From the NCBI GenBank assembly GCA_001314705.1, contig LJSU01000021.1, forward strand, positions 53,742 through 117,741: a stretch of DNA of 64,000 nt, written 5' to 3'. This document shows, one piece after another, positions 35,029 to 44,413 of this stretch; position 1 is the stretch's first letter, and the number at the start of each line of letters is the position of its first letter. The position numbers and the translations under genes were made by a program. The notes below the pieces were generated by a model. That model was given only the letters and a program-made list of their open reading frames with translations. It had not been told where the DNA came from and made no database searches. The stretch is from Rhodobacteraceae bacterium HLUCCO07 (GTDB lineage: Bacteria > Pseudomonadota > Alphaproteobacteria > Rhodobacterales > Rhodobacteraceae).

Positions 35029-35958
35029 TCAGTCATAGACCGCTGTTTGCATTGCCCCGCCTTCCCGGACGCTGCCGCGATACATGCCGTCGCAATTGAA
35101 GGGCATGACCATGTTTCCGTCACAGTCGATTGCAATTAACCCGCCCGAGCCGTCATGCGCGGCCAGATCGACCTGCACGACATGTTCGGCGGCATCGGCC
35201 AGCGATTGACCGGCATGGCGTATCCGGGCGTGGATCTCATGCGCCACGACGCGCCGGATGAACGCCTCGCCGTCGCCGGTGGCGGAGATCGCGCAGGTGG
35301 CGTTATCTGCGAATGTGCCCGCGCCGATGATCGGGCTGTCACCTACGCGACCCGCACGCTTGGCGGTCATCCCGCCGGTCGAGGTGGCGGCCGCGAGGTT
35401 GCCAGCACGGTCGCGGGCCACGGCCCCAACCGTTCCGTGACGACGCGAAGGATCATTGTCGAGCGTTCCATCCGCCTGCATCCGCAGGGTCTCCTGCAAG
35501 CTGTCCCACCGCTCCTGCGTGAAGAAATAGGCGTCCTCCTCAAAGGCAAGACCCGCGTCGCGCGCAAGCGCGAGCGCGCCCTCGCCGATCATCATGACAT
35601 GGTCTGTCTGCTCCATCACCACGCGGGCAAGCCTCACCGGGCTGCGCAGTCCGGCAATGCCCGCCACCGCCCCGGCGCGGCGGCTTTGCCCGTCCATGAT
35701 GGCGGCGTCCATTTCATGCGTGGCATTACGCGTGAAGACGGCCCCACGCCCGGCATTGAACAATGGCTCGTCCTCAAGCGCCGAAACGGCGGCGGTCACG
35801 CTGTCAAGCGCCGCGCCACCTGCCACCAGCACATTCTCACCGGCGCGCAAAGCCCGAGACAGCGCAGCGCGGCACGCCGATTCGCGTTCGGCCGTCATAT
35901 GCGCCCGTGGCACAACCCCGGCGCCTCCGTGAATGGCCAAGGCGAAACCTGTTGTCAT
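35029..35958 (-). CDS. iaaA: Isoaspartyl peptidase / L-asparaginase (Ntn hydrolase)
   Basis: A 309-residue plant-type asparaginase. It begins MTTGFALAIHGGAG and is made as a precursor that cuts itself before the nucleophile threonine in RRHGTVGAVARD (Thr176). NAGRGAVFTRNATHEMDAAIMDG and STGGMTAKRAGRVGDSPIIGAG are conserved substrate-site segments. IaaA cleaves beta-aspartyl dipeptides such as beta-Asp-Arg, the product of cyanophycinase, and the gene is divergent from cyanophycinase, so it likely completes polymer use. Start 35958 has AGAGGAAT upstream; an upstream GTG at 35985 would add nine residues without family sequence. Confidence 0.93.
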   Translation of the reverse strand: MTTGFALAIHGGAGVVPRAHMTAERESACRAALSRALRAGENVLVAGGAALDSVTAAVSALEDEPLFNAGRGAVFTRNATHEMDAAIMDGQSRRAGAVAGIAGLRSPVRLARVVMEQTDHVMMIGEGALALARDAGLAFEEDAYFFTQERWDSLQETLRMQADGTLDNDPSRRHGTVGAVARDRAGNLAAATSTGGMTAKRAGRVGDSPIIGAGTFADNATCAISATGDGEAFIRRVVAHEIHARIRHAGQSLADAAEHVVQVDLAAHDGSGGLIAIDCDGNMVMPFNCDGMYRGSVREGGAMQTAVYD

Positions 35959-36128
35959 GTCCGTATTCCTCTGCTCGCTGCCCACGCCCGCCTGAGTTTT
36001 AGGCCGGTCTTGTCACGTTACGCCATGACAGCCACATGCTGCTTGAAGCCGCCCACATTCAATCTTGTTTGTGTCGTGATGAATTCCACAATATGTAGAT
36101 ACTGTCTATAGTGCACTGGAGAACCTTG

Positions 36129-36989
36129 ATGAACATGCCGATTCACCCCGCGCCACGCGGCAAGCTTGTTGCCATTGGCGGCGCCGAGGACAAGGACTCG
36201 GAAACTGACATCCTGCGCCAAGTGCTGAAATTCGCGCCAAAGCCCGATCCCAGGGTCGGCGTGATCACCACGGCCAGCAGCATCCCCGATGAGGTATTCG
36301 CGGTATACTGCAAGGCTTTTGAACGGCTTGGCGCCAGTGAGGTCATGGATATCCGGATCCGCGAACGGGCAGATGCCGCGAATGTGGCGATGATCGACAT
36401 GATCAAACAAAGCGACGTGATTTTCATTTCGGGCGGCGATCAGATGCGCCTGACCAGCATTTTCGGCGGATCCGCCGCCTTGACCGCCATCCGCAATCGG
36501 TATGAGGACGGAGGGGTCATCGCCGGCACAAGCGCCGGGGCTGCCTGTCAGTCGACCACAATGGTGTATGGTGGGAATGCGGTCGATTCGCTGCGCAAGG
36601 GCGCGGTGAGGATGACTGCGGGTTTTGGTCTGATCGACGGGGTGATCATCGATACACATTTTCTTGAACGGGGACGCTTCTCTCGCCTGATGGAAGTGGG
36701 CGCGACCAATCCCGAATATCTTGGGTTGGGCCTAGGCGAAGATGCTGCGGTTCTCTTTGATGACGGCATAATCCACGCCTTCGGACCCGGTCACGTGATC
36801 CTCGTTGACAGTTCCGGGATCACCGGCTCGAATGTTTTCGACTTGGCGGAAGGTGAGGCGGTGAGCGTCCACAACGTCATCATGCATGCGCTCGTCAACG
36901 GCAACGCCTACAGCCTGACAGACCGGCGCATCCTGGGCAAGGACGAGCTCGGGGCAAGCAAGGCGGAGAAAAAGAATGCGTATTCTTGA
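36129..36989 (+). CDS. cphB: Cyanophycinase
   Basis: A 286-residue serine peptidase of the S51 family that releases beta-Asp-Arg dipeptides from cyanophycin. The nucleophile elbow is IAGTSAGAA (Ser135), preceded by FISGGDQMRLTSIFGG and followed by the DTHFLERGRFSRLMEV segment, all typical of cyanophycinase. There is no signal peptide, so it acts in the cytoplasm. GGAG eight bases before ATG 36129 supports this start. Its last 14 bases overlap the start of the cyanophycin synthetase gene, so the two are translationally coupled. Confidence 0.94.
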   Translation: MNMPIHPAPRGKLVAIGGAEDKDSETDILRQVLKFAPKPDPRVGVITTASSIPDEVFAVYCKAFERLGASEVMDIRIRERADAANVAMIDMIKQSDVIFISGGDQMRLTSIFGGSAALTAIRNRYEDGGVIAGTSAGAACQSTTMVYGGNAVDSLRKGAVRMTAGFGLIDGVIIDTHFLERGRFSRLMEVGATNPEYLGLGLGEDAAVLFDDGIIHAFGPGHVILVDSSGITGSNVFDLAEGEAVSVHNVIMHALVNGNAYSLTDRRILGKDELGASKAEKKNAYS

Positions 36990-39618
36990 GCACCGCGCAC
37001 TGCGCGGGCCGAACTATTACAGCCGCTACCAGGCGATCTACATGCGGCTCGACATCGATGACCTCGAGGACAGACCAAGCGACGAGGTTCCGGGGATAGC
37101 GGATGCGTTGCAGGCCGTGTTTCCCACGATCTACGAGCACCGATGCTCGGTGGGAGAACCCGGCGGCTTCTTGCAGCGGGTGCGTCATGGAACCTATGCG
37201 GGCCATATGGTCGAGCATCTGGCAATCGAGTTGCAGAACCTCGTCGGCTTTTCGGTCGGCTATGGCAAGACCGTCGACAGCTACGAGACGGGCATCTATC
37301 ACGTCGTCTATCGCTACCGCGACGAGGCGACGGGCCTTGCGGCGGGCGAGGCCGCGGTCGGGATCGTGCGCAAGCTTTATGACGGGGGGCATGTGGACCT
37401 CGCCCCGATCATCGACCACCTCAAGCAAGTGCGCGACGCCAACGCGCTCGGTCCCTCCACCGGGTCCATCGTCGATGCCGCGAAGGCGCGCAACATCCCG
37501 TGGTACAACCTGACGGAGGGCACCAGCTACACGCAATTGGGCCACGGTGTGAAACAGCGCCGGTTCCAGGCCACGGTGACCGATGCCTCGGGGATCATCG
37601 GCCACTCGATCGCCGACGACAAGGACTGGACCAAGCAGATCCTCGGCGATGCGGGCGTGGCGGTGCCCAGGGGCCGAACCTGTTATTCCTGGGATGAAGT
37701 GAAAGAGGCCGCCGAATGGATAGGCTGGCCGGTCGTAACCAAGCCGCTTTCAGGCAATCACGGGCGCGGCGTGACGACGGATATCTCAAGCCTTGAAGAT
37801 CTGAAATCGGGTTACGAGGCGGCCCTTGCCCGGGTGCGCGACGGCTCCGACGCGGTGATCGTCGAAAGCTATATCAAGGGTGAGGATCACCGCATGCTGG
37901 TGATCGGCGGCAAGCTCATTGCCGCCGCGCGCCGCCGCCCCGCACATGTCACCGGGGACGGACAATCGACGATCAAGGCGCTGATCGACAAGGCGAACGA
38001 GGATCCCCGGCGCGGGGTCGGACACGAGAACCTGCTCACGCAGATCCACGTGGATGAACAGACGCATCGCATGCTGGAGCAGGCTGGGCTCACACTCGAC
38101 AGCGTGCCGCCCGAAAACGAAATGGTGTTTCTCAAGTCCACCGCCAATATCTCGACCGGCGGAACGGCGACGGACCTGACAGACGAGGTGCACCCCGATA
38201 TCAAGTTCACGATGGAACGGATCGCACGGCACGTAGGGCTGGACGTGATCGGCATCGACCTCCTGGCAGAAACGCTGACCAAGCCGCTCGATCAGCAATC
38301 CGCAGGCGTGGTCGAGGTCAACGCCGGGCCCGGTTTCCGGATGCATATGGCACCCACCCACGGCACCCCGCGCCCGGTGGGCGAGCATGTGGTCGACATG
38401 CTGTTTCCCGATCCGACCGACAATGGCCGCATCCCGATCACTGCGATCACCGGCACCAACGGCAAGACCACGACGACACGCCTGACAACGCATATCCTGC
38501 GACAGTCGGGATATTCTGTCGGCATGGGTTGCACCGGGACGGTGGAGATCGACAATCACGTGATCCTGCGCGGCGACTATTCCGGCCCGACGGCGGCACA
38601 GACGGTGCTCCGCGAGCCCACGGTGGAGCACGCCGTGCTCGAAGTGGCACGCGGTGGCATCATGCGTCGTGGATTGGGCTTTGACGAATGCGATGTGGGT
38701 GTTCTGCTCAATATTGCATCCGATCACCTCGGCGAACGCGACATCCACACGCTGGACGAGCTGGCCCGTTGCAAGACGGTGGTCGTGGATGCCGTCAAGC
38801 GCGAGGGTGGCTATTGCGTGCTCAACGCTGACGATCCGCTGGTGATGGAGCATGGCACCTACTGGGCACGCGGCGAGATCATCTATTTCACAATGAACCC
38901 CGACAATCCCGCGTTGCGCCAACATCTGAGCGAGATGCGCATGGTCGTCACCGTGAGGCACGGTCGCATCGTTATCCTGCGCGGAAAGGTGGTGATGGAT
39001 GTCGTGGCGGTCAACGACGTGCCGATCGCCTTCGAGGGCCACGCACCCTTCAACGTGCAGAACGCGATGGCCGCGACGGGTGTTGCCCTGGCCTATGGTC
39101 TGGATCTCGAAGCGATCCGCGCCGGGCTTCTGACCTTCCACCCGACACCCGCACAGATGCCGGGACGGACCAACTATTTCGAGGCCGACGGCGTCAAATG
39201 TCTGATTGACTATGGCCACAACGTGCCCGCGCTCGAGGCGCTTGAGCCGCTGGTCAACGGCTTGGCGCAGCAACGCAGGATCGGGGTCTCGTCAGCGCCG
39301 GGAAACCGCCGTGACGAGGACCTGGAAGCACTCGGTGGGCAACTCGCCTCGATGTGCGACGTCCTTTACGTCTACGAGTCCGACGCGCGCGGTCGTCCCG
39401 AAGGCGAGGTGGCGCAGTTGATCAAGGGTGGGGCCGAGGGGGCCAAGGCGGATTGCGCGGTTCATGTCATCATGAGCGAGCAGGAGGCCGTGAGCGCGGC
39501 CATCGCAGAGGCCAAGCCGGGCGATTTCCTGCTGTTGCTGGTGGATGATATCGAGGGCACGGCCGACCGGCTCAAGGGTCGCAGTTTCCCGGTTCAGGCC
39601 GATCTGGCCCAGCCATGA
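36976..39618 (+). CDS. cphA: Cyanophycin synthetase (CphA1 type)
   Basis: An 880-residue, two-ligase enzyme that builds the Asp backbone and adds Arg side chains using ATP. Residues 1-160 are the N-terminal domain; the ATP-grasp domain has VVTKPLSGNHGRGVTTD (259-266 at its core) and EVNAGPGFRMHMAPTHG; the Mur-ligase-like domain begins with the P-loop TGTNGKTTTTRL (GTNGKT at 493-498) and continues LNIASDHLGERD and LNADDPLVMEHG. Both ATP sites look intact, which favours the full CphA1 over the smaller CphA2. Length is normal. It overlaps cyanophycinase by 14 bases and is followed by an ATP-grasp gene. Confidence 0.93.
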   Translation: MRILEHRALRGPNYYSRYQAIYMRLDIDDLEDRPSDEVPGIADALQAVFPTIYEHRCSVGEPGGFLQRVRHGTYAGHMVEHLAIELQNLVGFSVGYGKTVDSYETGIYHVVYRYRDEATGLAAGEAAVGIVRKLYDGGHVDLAPIIDHLKQVRDANALGPSTGSIVDAAKARNIPWYNLTEGTSYTQLGHGVKQRRFQATVTDASGIIGHSIADDKDWTKQILGDAGVAVPRGRTCYSWDEVKEAAEWIGWPVVTKPLSGNHGRGVTTDISSLEDLKSGYEAALARVRDGSDAVIVESYIKGEDHRMLVIGGKLIAAARRRPAHVTGDGQSTIKALIDKANEDPRRGVGHENLLTQIHVDEQTHRMLEQAGLTLDSVPPENEMVFLKSTANISTGGTATDLTDEVHPDIKFTMERIARHVGLDVIGIDLLAETLTKPLDQQSAGVVEVNAGPGFRMHMAPTHGTPRPVGEHVVDMLFPDPTDNGRIPITAITGTNGKTTTTRLTTHILRQSGYSVGMGCTGTVEIDNHVILRGDYSGPTAAQTVLREPTVEHAVLEVARGGIMRRGLGFDECDVGVLLNIASDHLGERDIHTLDELARCKTVVVDAVKREGGYCVLNADDPLVMEHGTYWARGEIIYFTMNPDNPALRQHLSEMRMVVTVRHGRIVILRGKVVMDVVAVNDVPIAFEGHAPFNVQNAMAATGVALAYGLDLEAIRAGLLTFHPTPAQMPGRTNYFEADGVKCLIDYGHNVPALEALEPLVNGLAQQRRIGVSSAPGNRRDEDLEALGGQLASMCDVLYVYESDARGRPEGEVAQLIKGGAEGAKADCAVHVIMSEQEAVSAAIAEAKPGDFLLLLVDDIEGTADRLKGRSFPVQADLAQP

Positions 39619-39691
39619 CCCGAAAGGGCCGCGCGGCGGTAAAAGCCGCGCACAGGCATGTCGCGCGATCTGACAGGAAAGGACCACGACC

Positions 39692-40990
39692 ATGACACAG
39701 AACGTTTTCGTCGTCGGAATGAACGCCCTGAATGCCGAGCGCCTGACGCGGCTCAGGGGCGTTGAGGATGTCGCCTTTCACCCGCTGCTGACATCCGAGG
39801 CAGTATCGGACACGCAGGAATTCGACATCCCCGCGATGCTGGCCGAGGCTGAGGCGACGCTCGATACGTTTGACGGCTCGATCGACGCGATCGTCGGCTA
39901 TATCGACTTTCCGGTTTCCACCATGCTGCCGCTGCTGTGCAAGAAATACGGCACCCGCAACGCGTCACTGGAAAGCCTGCTGAAATGCGAGCACAAGTAC
40001 TGGTCGCGCAAGGTGATGGCCGAGGTCATCCCCGACCACACCCCGACCTTCACCGCCTTCGATCCGTTCGACGACGACGCGCTGTCGAAGATCGGCGAGG
40101 CCGATCTGCGCTTTCCGTTCTTCGTCAAACCGATCAAGTCCTCGGGCTCGCGTCTCGGCTTCCGCATCGACAGCCCCGAGGATTTTGACTACGCCATATC
40201 CGCCTTCCGCGCCGAGATCGACCAGATATCCGAGCCGTTCAATTACGTGCTGGATCAGGCCGACCTGCCCGATGACATCAAGGCAATCGAGGGCCATTAC
40301 TGCATGGCCGAGCGGGTGATCGGCGGGCGGCAATGCACGGTCGAGGGCTATGTCCACGAGGGCGAGGTGGTGCCCTATGGCACGGTGGATTCGATCCGCT
40401 ATCCGCAGGTTCTCAGCTTTTTCTACTATCTCTACCCCTCTACTCTGCCGCGCCGCGTGCAGGAAGAGATGAACGAGATCACCCGCAAGATCATGGCGCA
40501 CATCGGCTACGACAATGCCGGTTTCAACATCGAGTATTACTGGGACGAGGTTCAGAACAAGATCTGGCTGCTCGAGATCAACACCCGCATCGCGCAATCG
40601 CATTGCGATCTCTTCGAGATGGTCGATGGCGTCAGCCATCAGCAGGTCACCGTTGATCTGGGGCTGGGGCGCAAGCCGGATATGCCGCAGGGTGAAGGGC
40701 CGCAGACTGTCGCGGCCGAGTTCTTCTACCGGGTCTTTTTCAACGACGCTACCATCGCCCGCGCACCGTCGCGCGCCGAGATCGAGGTGGCCGCCGAGCA
40801 GGTCGAAGGAACACGCATCGCCTCTTACGTCAAACGCGGCATGAAACTGTCGAACCTGCCGGAACAGGACGCCTACAGCTACGCCGTCGCCTCTGTCTGG
40901 ATGGGGGCGGGCAAACAGTCCAAGCTCTTGTGGAATTACGAGCAGGTGATGAAGCGGCTGAATTACGAATTCACCGATATTGTCGAATAA
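39692..40990 (+). CDS. ATP-grasp ligase in the cyanophycin locus, specificity unknown
   Basis: A 432-residue ATP-grasp protein similar in layout to L-amino acid ligases (carnosine-synthase-like). Visible parts: N-terminal preATP fold (NVFVVGMNALNAERL, then IDAIVGYIDFPV), the ATP-binding strand FPFFVKPIKSSGSRLGFRID, the hinge region AERVIGGRQCTVEGYVHEG, and the metal-binding IWLLEINTRIAQSH (Glu295, Asn297). A C-terminal domain of about 100 residues follows. It lies 73 bases after cphA with AAAGGACC upstream. It could make a dipeptide primer, or load an unusual amino acid or modify the polymer; none of this is proved by sequence. Confidence 0.85.
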   Translation: MTQNVFVVGMNALNAERLTRLRGVEDVAFHPLLTSEAVSDTQEFDIPAMLAEAEATLDTFDGSIDAIVGYIDFPVSTMLPLLCKKYGTRNASLESLLKCEHKYWSRKVMAEVIPDHTPTFTAFDPFDDDALSKIGEADLRFPFFVKPIKSSGSRLGFRIDSPEDFDYAISAFRAEIDQISEPFNYVLDQADLPDDIKAIEGHYCMAERVIGGRQCTVEGYVHEGEVVPYGTVDSIRYPQVLSFFYYLYPSTLPRRVQEEMNEITRKIMAHIGYDNAGFNIEYYWDEVQNKIWLLEINTRIAQSHCDLFEMVDGVSHQQVTVDLGLGRKPDMPQGEGPQTVAAEFFYRVFFNDATIARAPSRAEIEVAAEQVEGTRIASYVKRGMKLSNLPEQDAYSYAVASVWMGAGKQSKLLWNYEQVMKRLNYEFTDIVE

Positions 40991-41065
40991 GGCAGCAAGG
41001 GCGCGGTGGACATCGCGCGCGTTCGCTTCACTGTCCGCCCCAGTATCAGTCCGGAACCACGCCCC

Positions 41066-43081
41066 ATGAAAATCGACCATCCCCTGCCCGCCGAGATCCG
41101 TGAGATCGAGCACACTGAAATCACGATGCCCGACGGTACGCATCTGGCCGCGCGGATATGGATGCCCGAGGGGGCGGACACCGCGCCAGTTCCGGCAATT
41201 CTCGAATACATTCCCTACCGCAAGAACGACAAGACGCTGGAGCGTGACCACGCCCGCGCGCCATGGATGGCGGCGCGCGGCTATGCCTACGTCCGCGTCG
41301 ATCTGCGCGGCACCGGCGAATCCGAAGGCGTGATGACGGATGAATATACCGAGATCGAATTGCAGGACGGCTGCGACGTGATCGCCTGGATCGCCGATCA
41401 GGCTTGGTGTGATGGCGGCGTGGGCATCGTCGGCATTTCCTGGGGCGGGTTCAACGGCCTGCAACTGGCGGCACTTCAGCCGCCTGCACTGAAGGCGGTC
41501 GTGACGATCTGTTCCACCGATGACCGCTATGCCGACGACATCCACTACATGGGGGGCACGCTCTTGTGCGATCAACTGTCCTGGGCGTCTGTGATGTTCG
41601 GCATCAACACCCTCCCCCCCGATCCGGTGCACGTGGGCGACCGCTGGCGTGGGATGTGGCTGGCGCGGCTGCGCGGGTCGGGTCTGTGGCTGAAGACCTG
41701 GCTGGAGCATCAGACCCGCGACGATTTCTGGAAACATGGCTCGATCTGCGAGGACTACAGTGACGTGCGGATCCCGGTCTACGCCGTCAGCGGCTGGGCC
41801 GACGGCTATTGCCGTTCGGTCTTCCGAATGGTCGAGAACCTGCCTGGTCCAGTCAAGGGCATCGTCGGGCCGTGGTCGCACAAGTATCCGCATGTCGGCG
41901 AGCCGGGCCCGGCCATAGATTGGCTTACCGAGGAAACCCGTTGGTGGGATCACTGGCTCAAGGGCACCGATACCGGCATCATGGACGAACCGCCGCTGCG
42001 AGTCTTCCTGCAGGATCACGCCCGCCCGGCCACACATTACACCCATCGCGAGGGGCACTGGATCACCGAGCCCGTCTGGCCCTCGCCCGACATCACCCGC
42101 ACGGCCTTCGCGCTTGGAGCGGATGGCACACTGGCCACCGACGGCGATATGCCGGGTGGCGTGCGGTCTATCAACTCACCGCTCTGGGTCGGGCGACATG
42201 GCGGAAAGTGGTGTTCCTATGCGCATATCGGCGACCAACCCGGTGATCAGCGACGCGACGATGCCGGCAGCCTGACATTTGAGACCGCTCCGCTGTCCGA
42301 GTCGCTGCACATGGTGGGTGATCCCTACCTGACGCTGACCTTTACCGTCGATCAACCCGTGGCGCAGGTCGCCTTGCGGCTCATGGATGTGGCTCCCGAC
42401 GGCGCCGCGACGCGGGCCAGCTACGGCCTGTTCAACCTGACGCATCGCGAAAGCCACGAGCACCCCGAACCTCTGGAGCCGGGGCGAAGCTATACCGTGA
42501 ATGTGCCGATGAAGCATGTCGCGCAGACCTTCCGCGCCGGGCATCGCATCCGGCTGGGTCTGTCGACCAGCTACTTCCCTCTGGCCTGGCCCACGCCCGC
42601 GCCTGTCACGCTTCAGGTTGACACGGCGCAAACCACGCTGTCGCTGCCACTGCGCGCCAACCGGCCAGAGCCCGCGCCGCCCTTTGCCGCGCCGCGCGCA
42701 GGTCAGCCGCTCGATGTCAGCTTTGAGACACCGCCGCAATCGGAATGGGTGCTGTCCGAGGACGCTGATACCGGCCGCCTGATCATTGATGTGCGCGATC
42801 ATGAAGGCGCCGCACACATCACTGAACACGGGATCACCCATTCTGCGGAAGGGGTCGAACACTATTCCATACTGCCCGATGATCCGCTCTCGGCCGAGGG
42901 GGTGGTGACATGGACCCACGAAATGCAGCGCGAGAACTGGAACATCCGCACCGAGACGACCACGCGACTGACCTCCACGGCGTCAGAGTTTCGCATTGAG
43001 GCAAGCCTGCGTGCATGGCAGAACGAGGAAATCGTGCATGAAGAGGTCTGGCATGAACATATCCCGCGAAACGGCCTCTAG
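41066..43081 (+). CDS. CocE/NonD family hydrolase (X-Pro dipeptidyl-peptidase S15 type)
   Basis: A 671-residue serine hydrolase. The alpha/beta-hydrolase part holds YVRVDLRGTGESEG and the nucleophile elbow GIVGISWGGFNGL (Ser125); the C-terminal third (roughly 410-640) is the jelly-roll domain typical of CocE/S15 enzymes (QVALRLMDVAPDG, FRAGHRIRLGLSTSYFPLAWP). Members cleave amino acid esters, acyl amides or X-Pro dipeptides. No signal peptide is evident. It follows the ATP-grasp gene by 75 bases and may finish or branch the polymer pathway. GTG 41006 is an alternative start that gives 20 more residues. Confidence 0.88.
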   Translation: MKIDHPLPAEIREIEHTEITMPDGTHLAARIWMPEGADTAPVPAILEYIPYRKNDKTLERDHARAPWMAARGYAYVRVDLRGTGESEGVMTDEYTEIELQDGCDVIAWIADQAWCDGGVGIVGISWGGFNGLQLAALQPPALKAVVTICSTDDRYADDIHYMGGTLLCDQLSWASVMFGINTLPPDPVHVGDRWRGMWLARLRGSGLWLKTWLEHQTRDDFWKHGSICEDYSDVRIPVYAVSGWADGYCRSVFRMVENLPGPVKGIVGPWSHKYPHVGEPGPAIDWLTEETRWWDHWLKGTDTGIMDEPPLRVFLQDHARPATHYTHREGHWITEPVWPSPDITRTAFALGADGTLATDGDMPGGVRSINSPLWVGRHGGKWCSYAHIGDQPGDQRRDDAGSLTFETAPLSESLHMVGDPYLTLTFTVDQPVAQVALRLMDVAPDGAATRASYGLFNLTHRESHEHPEPLEPGRSYTVNVPMKHVAQTFRAGHRIRLGLSTSYFPLAWPTPAPVTLQVDTAQTTLSLPLRANRPEPAPPFAAPRAGQPLDVSFETPPQSEWVLSEDADTGRLIIDVRDHEGAAHITEHGITHSAEGVEHYSILPDDPLSAEGVVTWTHEMQRENWNIRTETTTRLTSTASEFRIEASLRAWQNEEIVHEEVWHEHIPRNGL

Positions 43082-43102
43082 GATCAGGACCCATAGCGAA
43101 TA

Positions 43103-43365
43103 TTGTTCGCCCGACTCTATCAGAAGTTCCTGCGCGAACACTGCCTCCGGGGCTCGATGCGCGGTAAAGGCAATTTTTATGAAACTGCGGCCGTCGAGCT
43201 GTTCTTCAAAACCATAAAGGCCGAGTTGATGTGGCGGCGGTCATGGAAAACCCGACGGCAGACCGGGATCGCAGTCTTCGATTACATCAACGGCTTCTAT
43301 GATCCGCACCGACGACACTCAGCGGTGAGTTTGAAATCCCGGTCGCATTTGAACGGAAGGTCGCT
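43103..43365 (+). pseudogene. IS3-family transposase remnant (OrfB C-terminal end)
   Basis: The 3' part of an IS3-family transposase: GSMRGKGNFYETAAVELFF, KTIKAELMWRRSW and FDYINGFYDPHRRHSAVS are the DDE-domain end, including the catalytic Glu in the NFYETAAVE box (normally NCYDNAAVE). A base is lost near 43337-43341, so the usual ending KSPVAFERKVA appears only in the next frame. The N-terminal two thirds are missing. It lies right after the CocE gene, marking past transposition at this edge of the module. Confidence 0.85.
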
Positions 43366-43452
43366 CAAACGAGCACTTGGAGCGGCACAAATACGTGACA
43401 GATCCATTGTTGGTAGTTGCGTTCGCGCTCCGGCTATGTGCTCTTGATATAG

Positions 43453-44034
43453 TCGAGAACGGCAAGGGTCCGCGACAAGGTCGCTGCGTCGCGCAAGAAG
43501 GGCATCTGGATGTGCGGGCCGGTGCCGCTGGGCTACAACGTGAAGGACCGCAAGCTGATCGTGGACCCGGCCGAGGCCGAGACGGTGCGGACGATCTTCA
43601 CGCTCTACGCCCGGTCCAGTTCAACGGCGGAGGTGATCCGCGAATTGGACGCGCGCGCGATCCTGACGAAGACCGGCAGACCCTACGACAAGACTTCGCT
43701 GCTCAAGACCCTGCACAACAAGGTCTATCGTGGTCTCGCAGTCCACAAAGGCACGGCCTATCCCGGCGAGCACGACGCGATCATCGACGCCGCACTTTGG
43801 GACGAGGTGCACGATGTGATCGCGAACAACCGCGTCAAGCGGGTTGCCGTTGCCAAGGAACCTTTACCGGCGCTGCTGCGCGGGCTGATCTTCACCGAGA
43901 CCGGCGTCGCGATGACCCCGCACCACACCAAGAAAGGCACGCGGCGCTATCGCTACTATGTGTCGATGGACGCGATCAAGAACCTACCCCTGCAATCCGC
44001 CTGTTTTCGCTGTCATCCCGAGCAACGCGCCTAA
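43453..44034 (+). pseudogene. Large serine recombinase, internal fragment
   Basis: A truncated resolvase/recombinase. In frame from 43453 is RVRDKVAASRKKGIWMCG, then VPLGYNVKDRKLIVDPAEAETVRTIF, the recombinase domain (PF07508 type), and the start of the zinc-ribbon region (LLRGLIFTETGVAMTPHHTKKG). The catalytic N-terminal domain is absent (a stop precedes at 43450) and the C terminus ends early after VSMDAIKN. It is therefore not functional. It sits between the IS3 remnant and repeat copy B and could be what is left of the enzyme that moved this module. Confidence 0.85.
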
Positions 44035-44260
44035 CGCGTGTTCTGGCTATGTTGCCGTCGATATCATTCGGAACGCGCGTTTGGGTTTTGGCGGGGTTTG
44101 CAGGCAGGCCATTGAAAAGTAATGCCAAAAGTGGACCGAACCGCAACGGGCGAGGTTCGCCCAAACTGAGACTGAAGGCCATTGTGAGCCCAGCTTCGGC
44201 TAGGCGGCGCGTCTATAAGGTTCGGTCGGTTCCTGCAAACCCCTTTGATAACACGGAAAA

Positions 44261-44278
44261 ATCCGGCCGTGGCCGGAT
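44261..44278. repeat. Perfect palindrome next to repeat copy B
   Basis: ATCCGGCC-GT-GGCCGGAT, 8-base arms around two bases, placed two bases before copy B. It may be a terminator stem or part of a recombination site. Confidence 0.6.
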
Positions 44279-44280
44279 CG

Positions 44281-44341
44281 GGAGAACGCTTTCGCAGGGG
44301 CAAGTGGCGGAGGGAACGCGACTGGCGTCAAACGTTCTCCA
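44281..44341 (+). repeat. Island-flanking repeat, copy B
   Basis: 61 bases matching copy A at 34749-34813 (53 of 61 positions). The ends GGAGAACG and CGTTCTCC are perfect inverted repeats. The two copies are 9.5 kb apart in the same orientation and enclose the cyanophycin genes and the recombinase and transposase remnants. Confidence 0.7.
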
Positions 44342-44413
44342 TCCTAAGTTGTTATTGTTTTAATATAGTTTCTCCGCCCATGGCCGCGCAATGGCAGTTT
44401 GGCGATTGCGGCT

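Larger units (their letters stand above)
44035..44413. other. 379-base gap with repeat and palindrome, no gene
   Basis: No product is supported on either strand. It contains an 18-base palindrome (44261-44278) and repeat copy B (44281-44341), marking the right edge of the cyanophycin module before the metal region. Confidence 0.6.

Noticed and set aside
39965..42058. Leftward frame of 697 codons antisense to ATP-grasp and CocE genes
   Set aside because: Shadow of two well-supported genes on the other strand.
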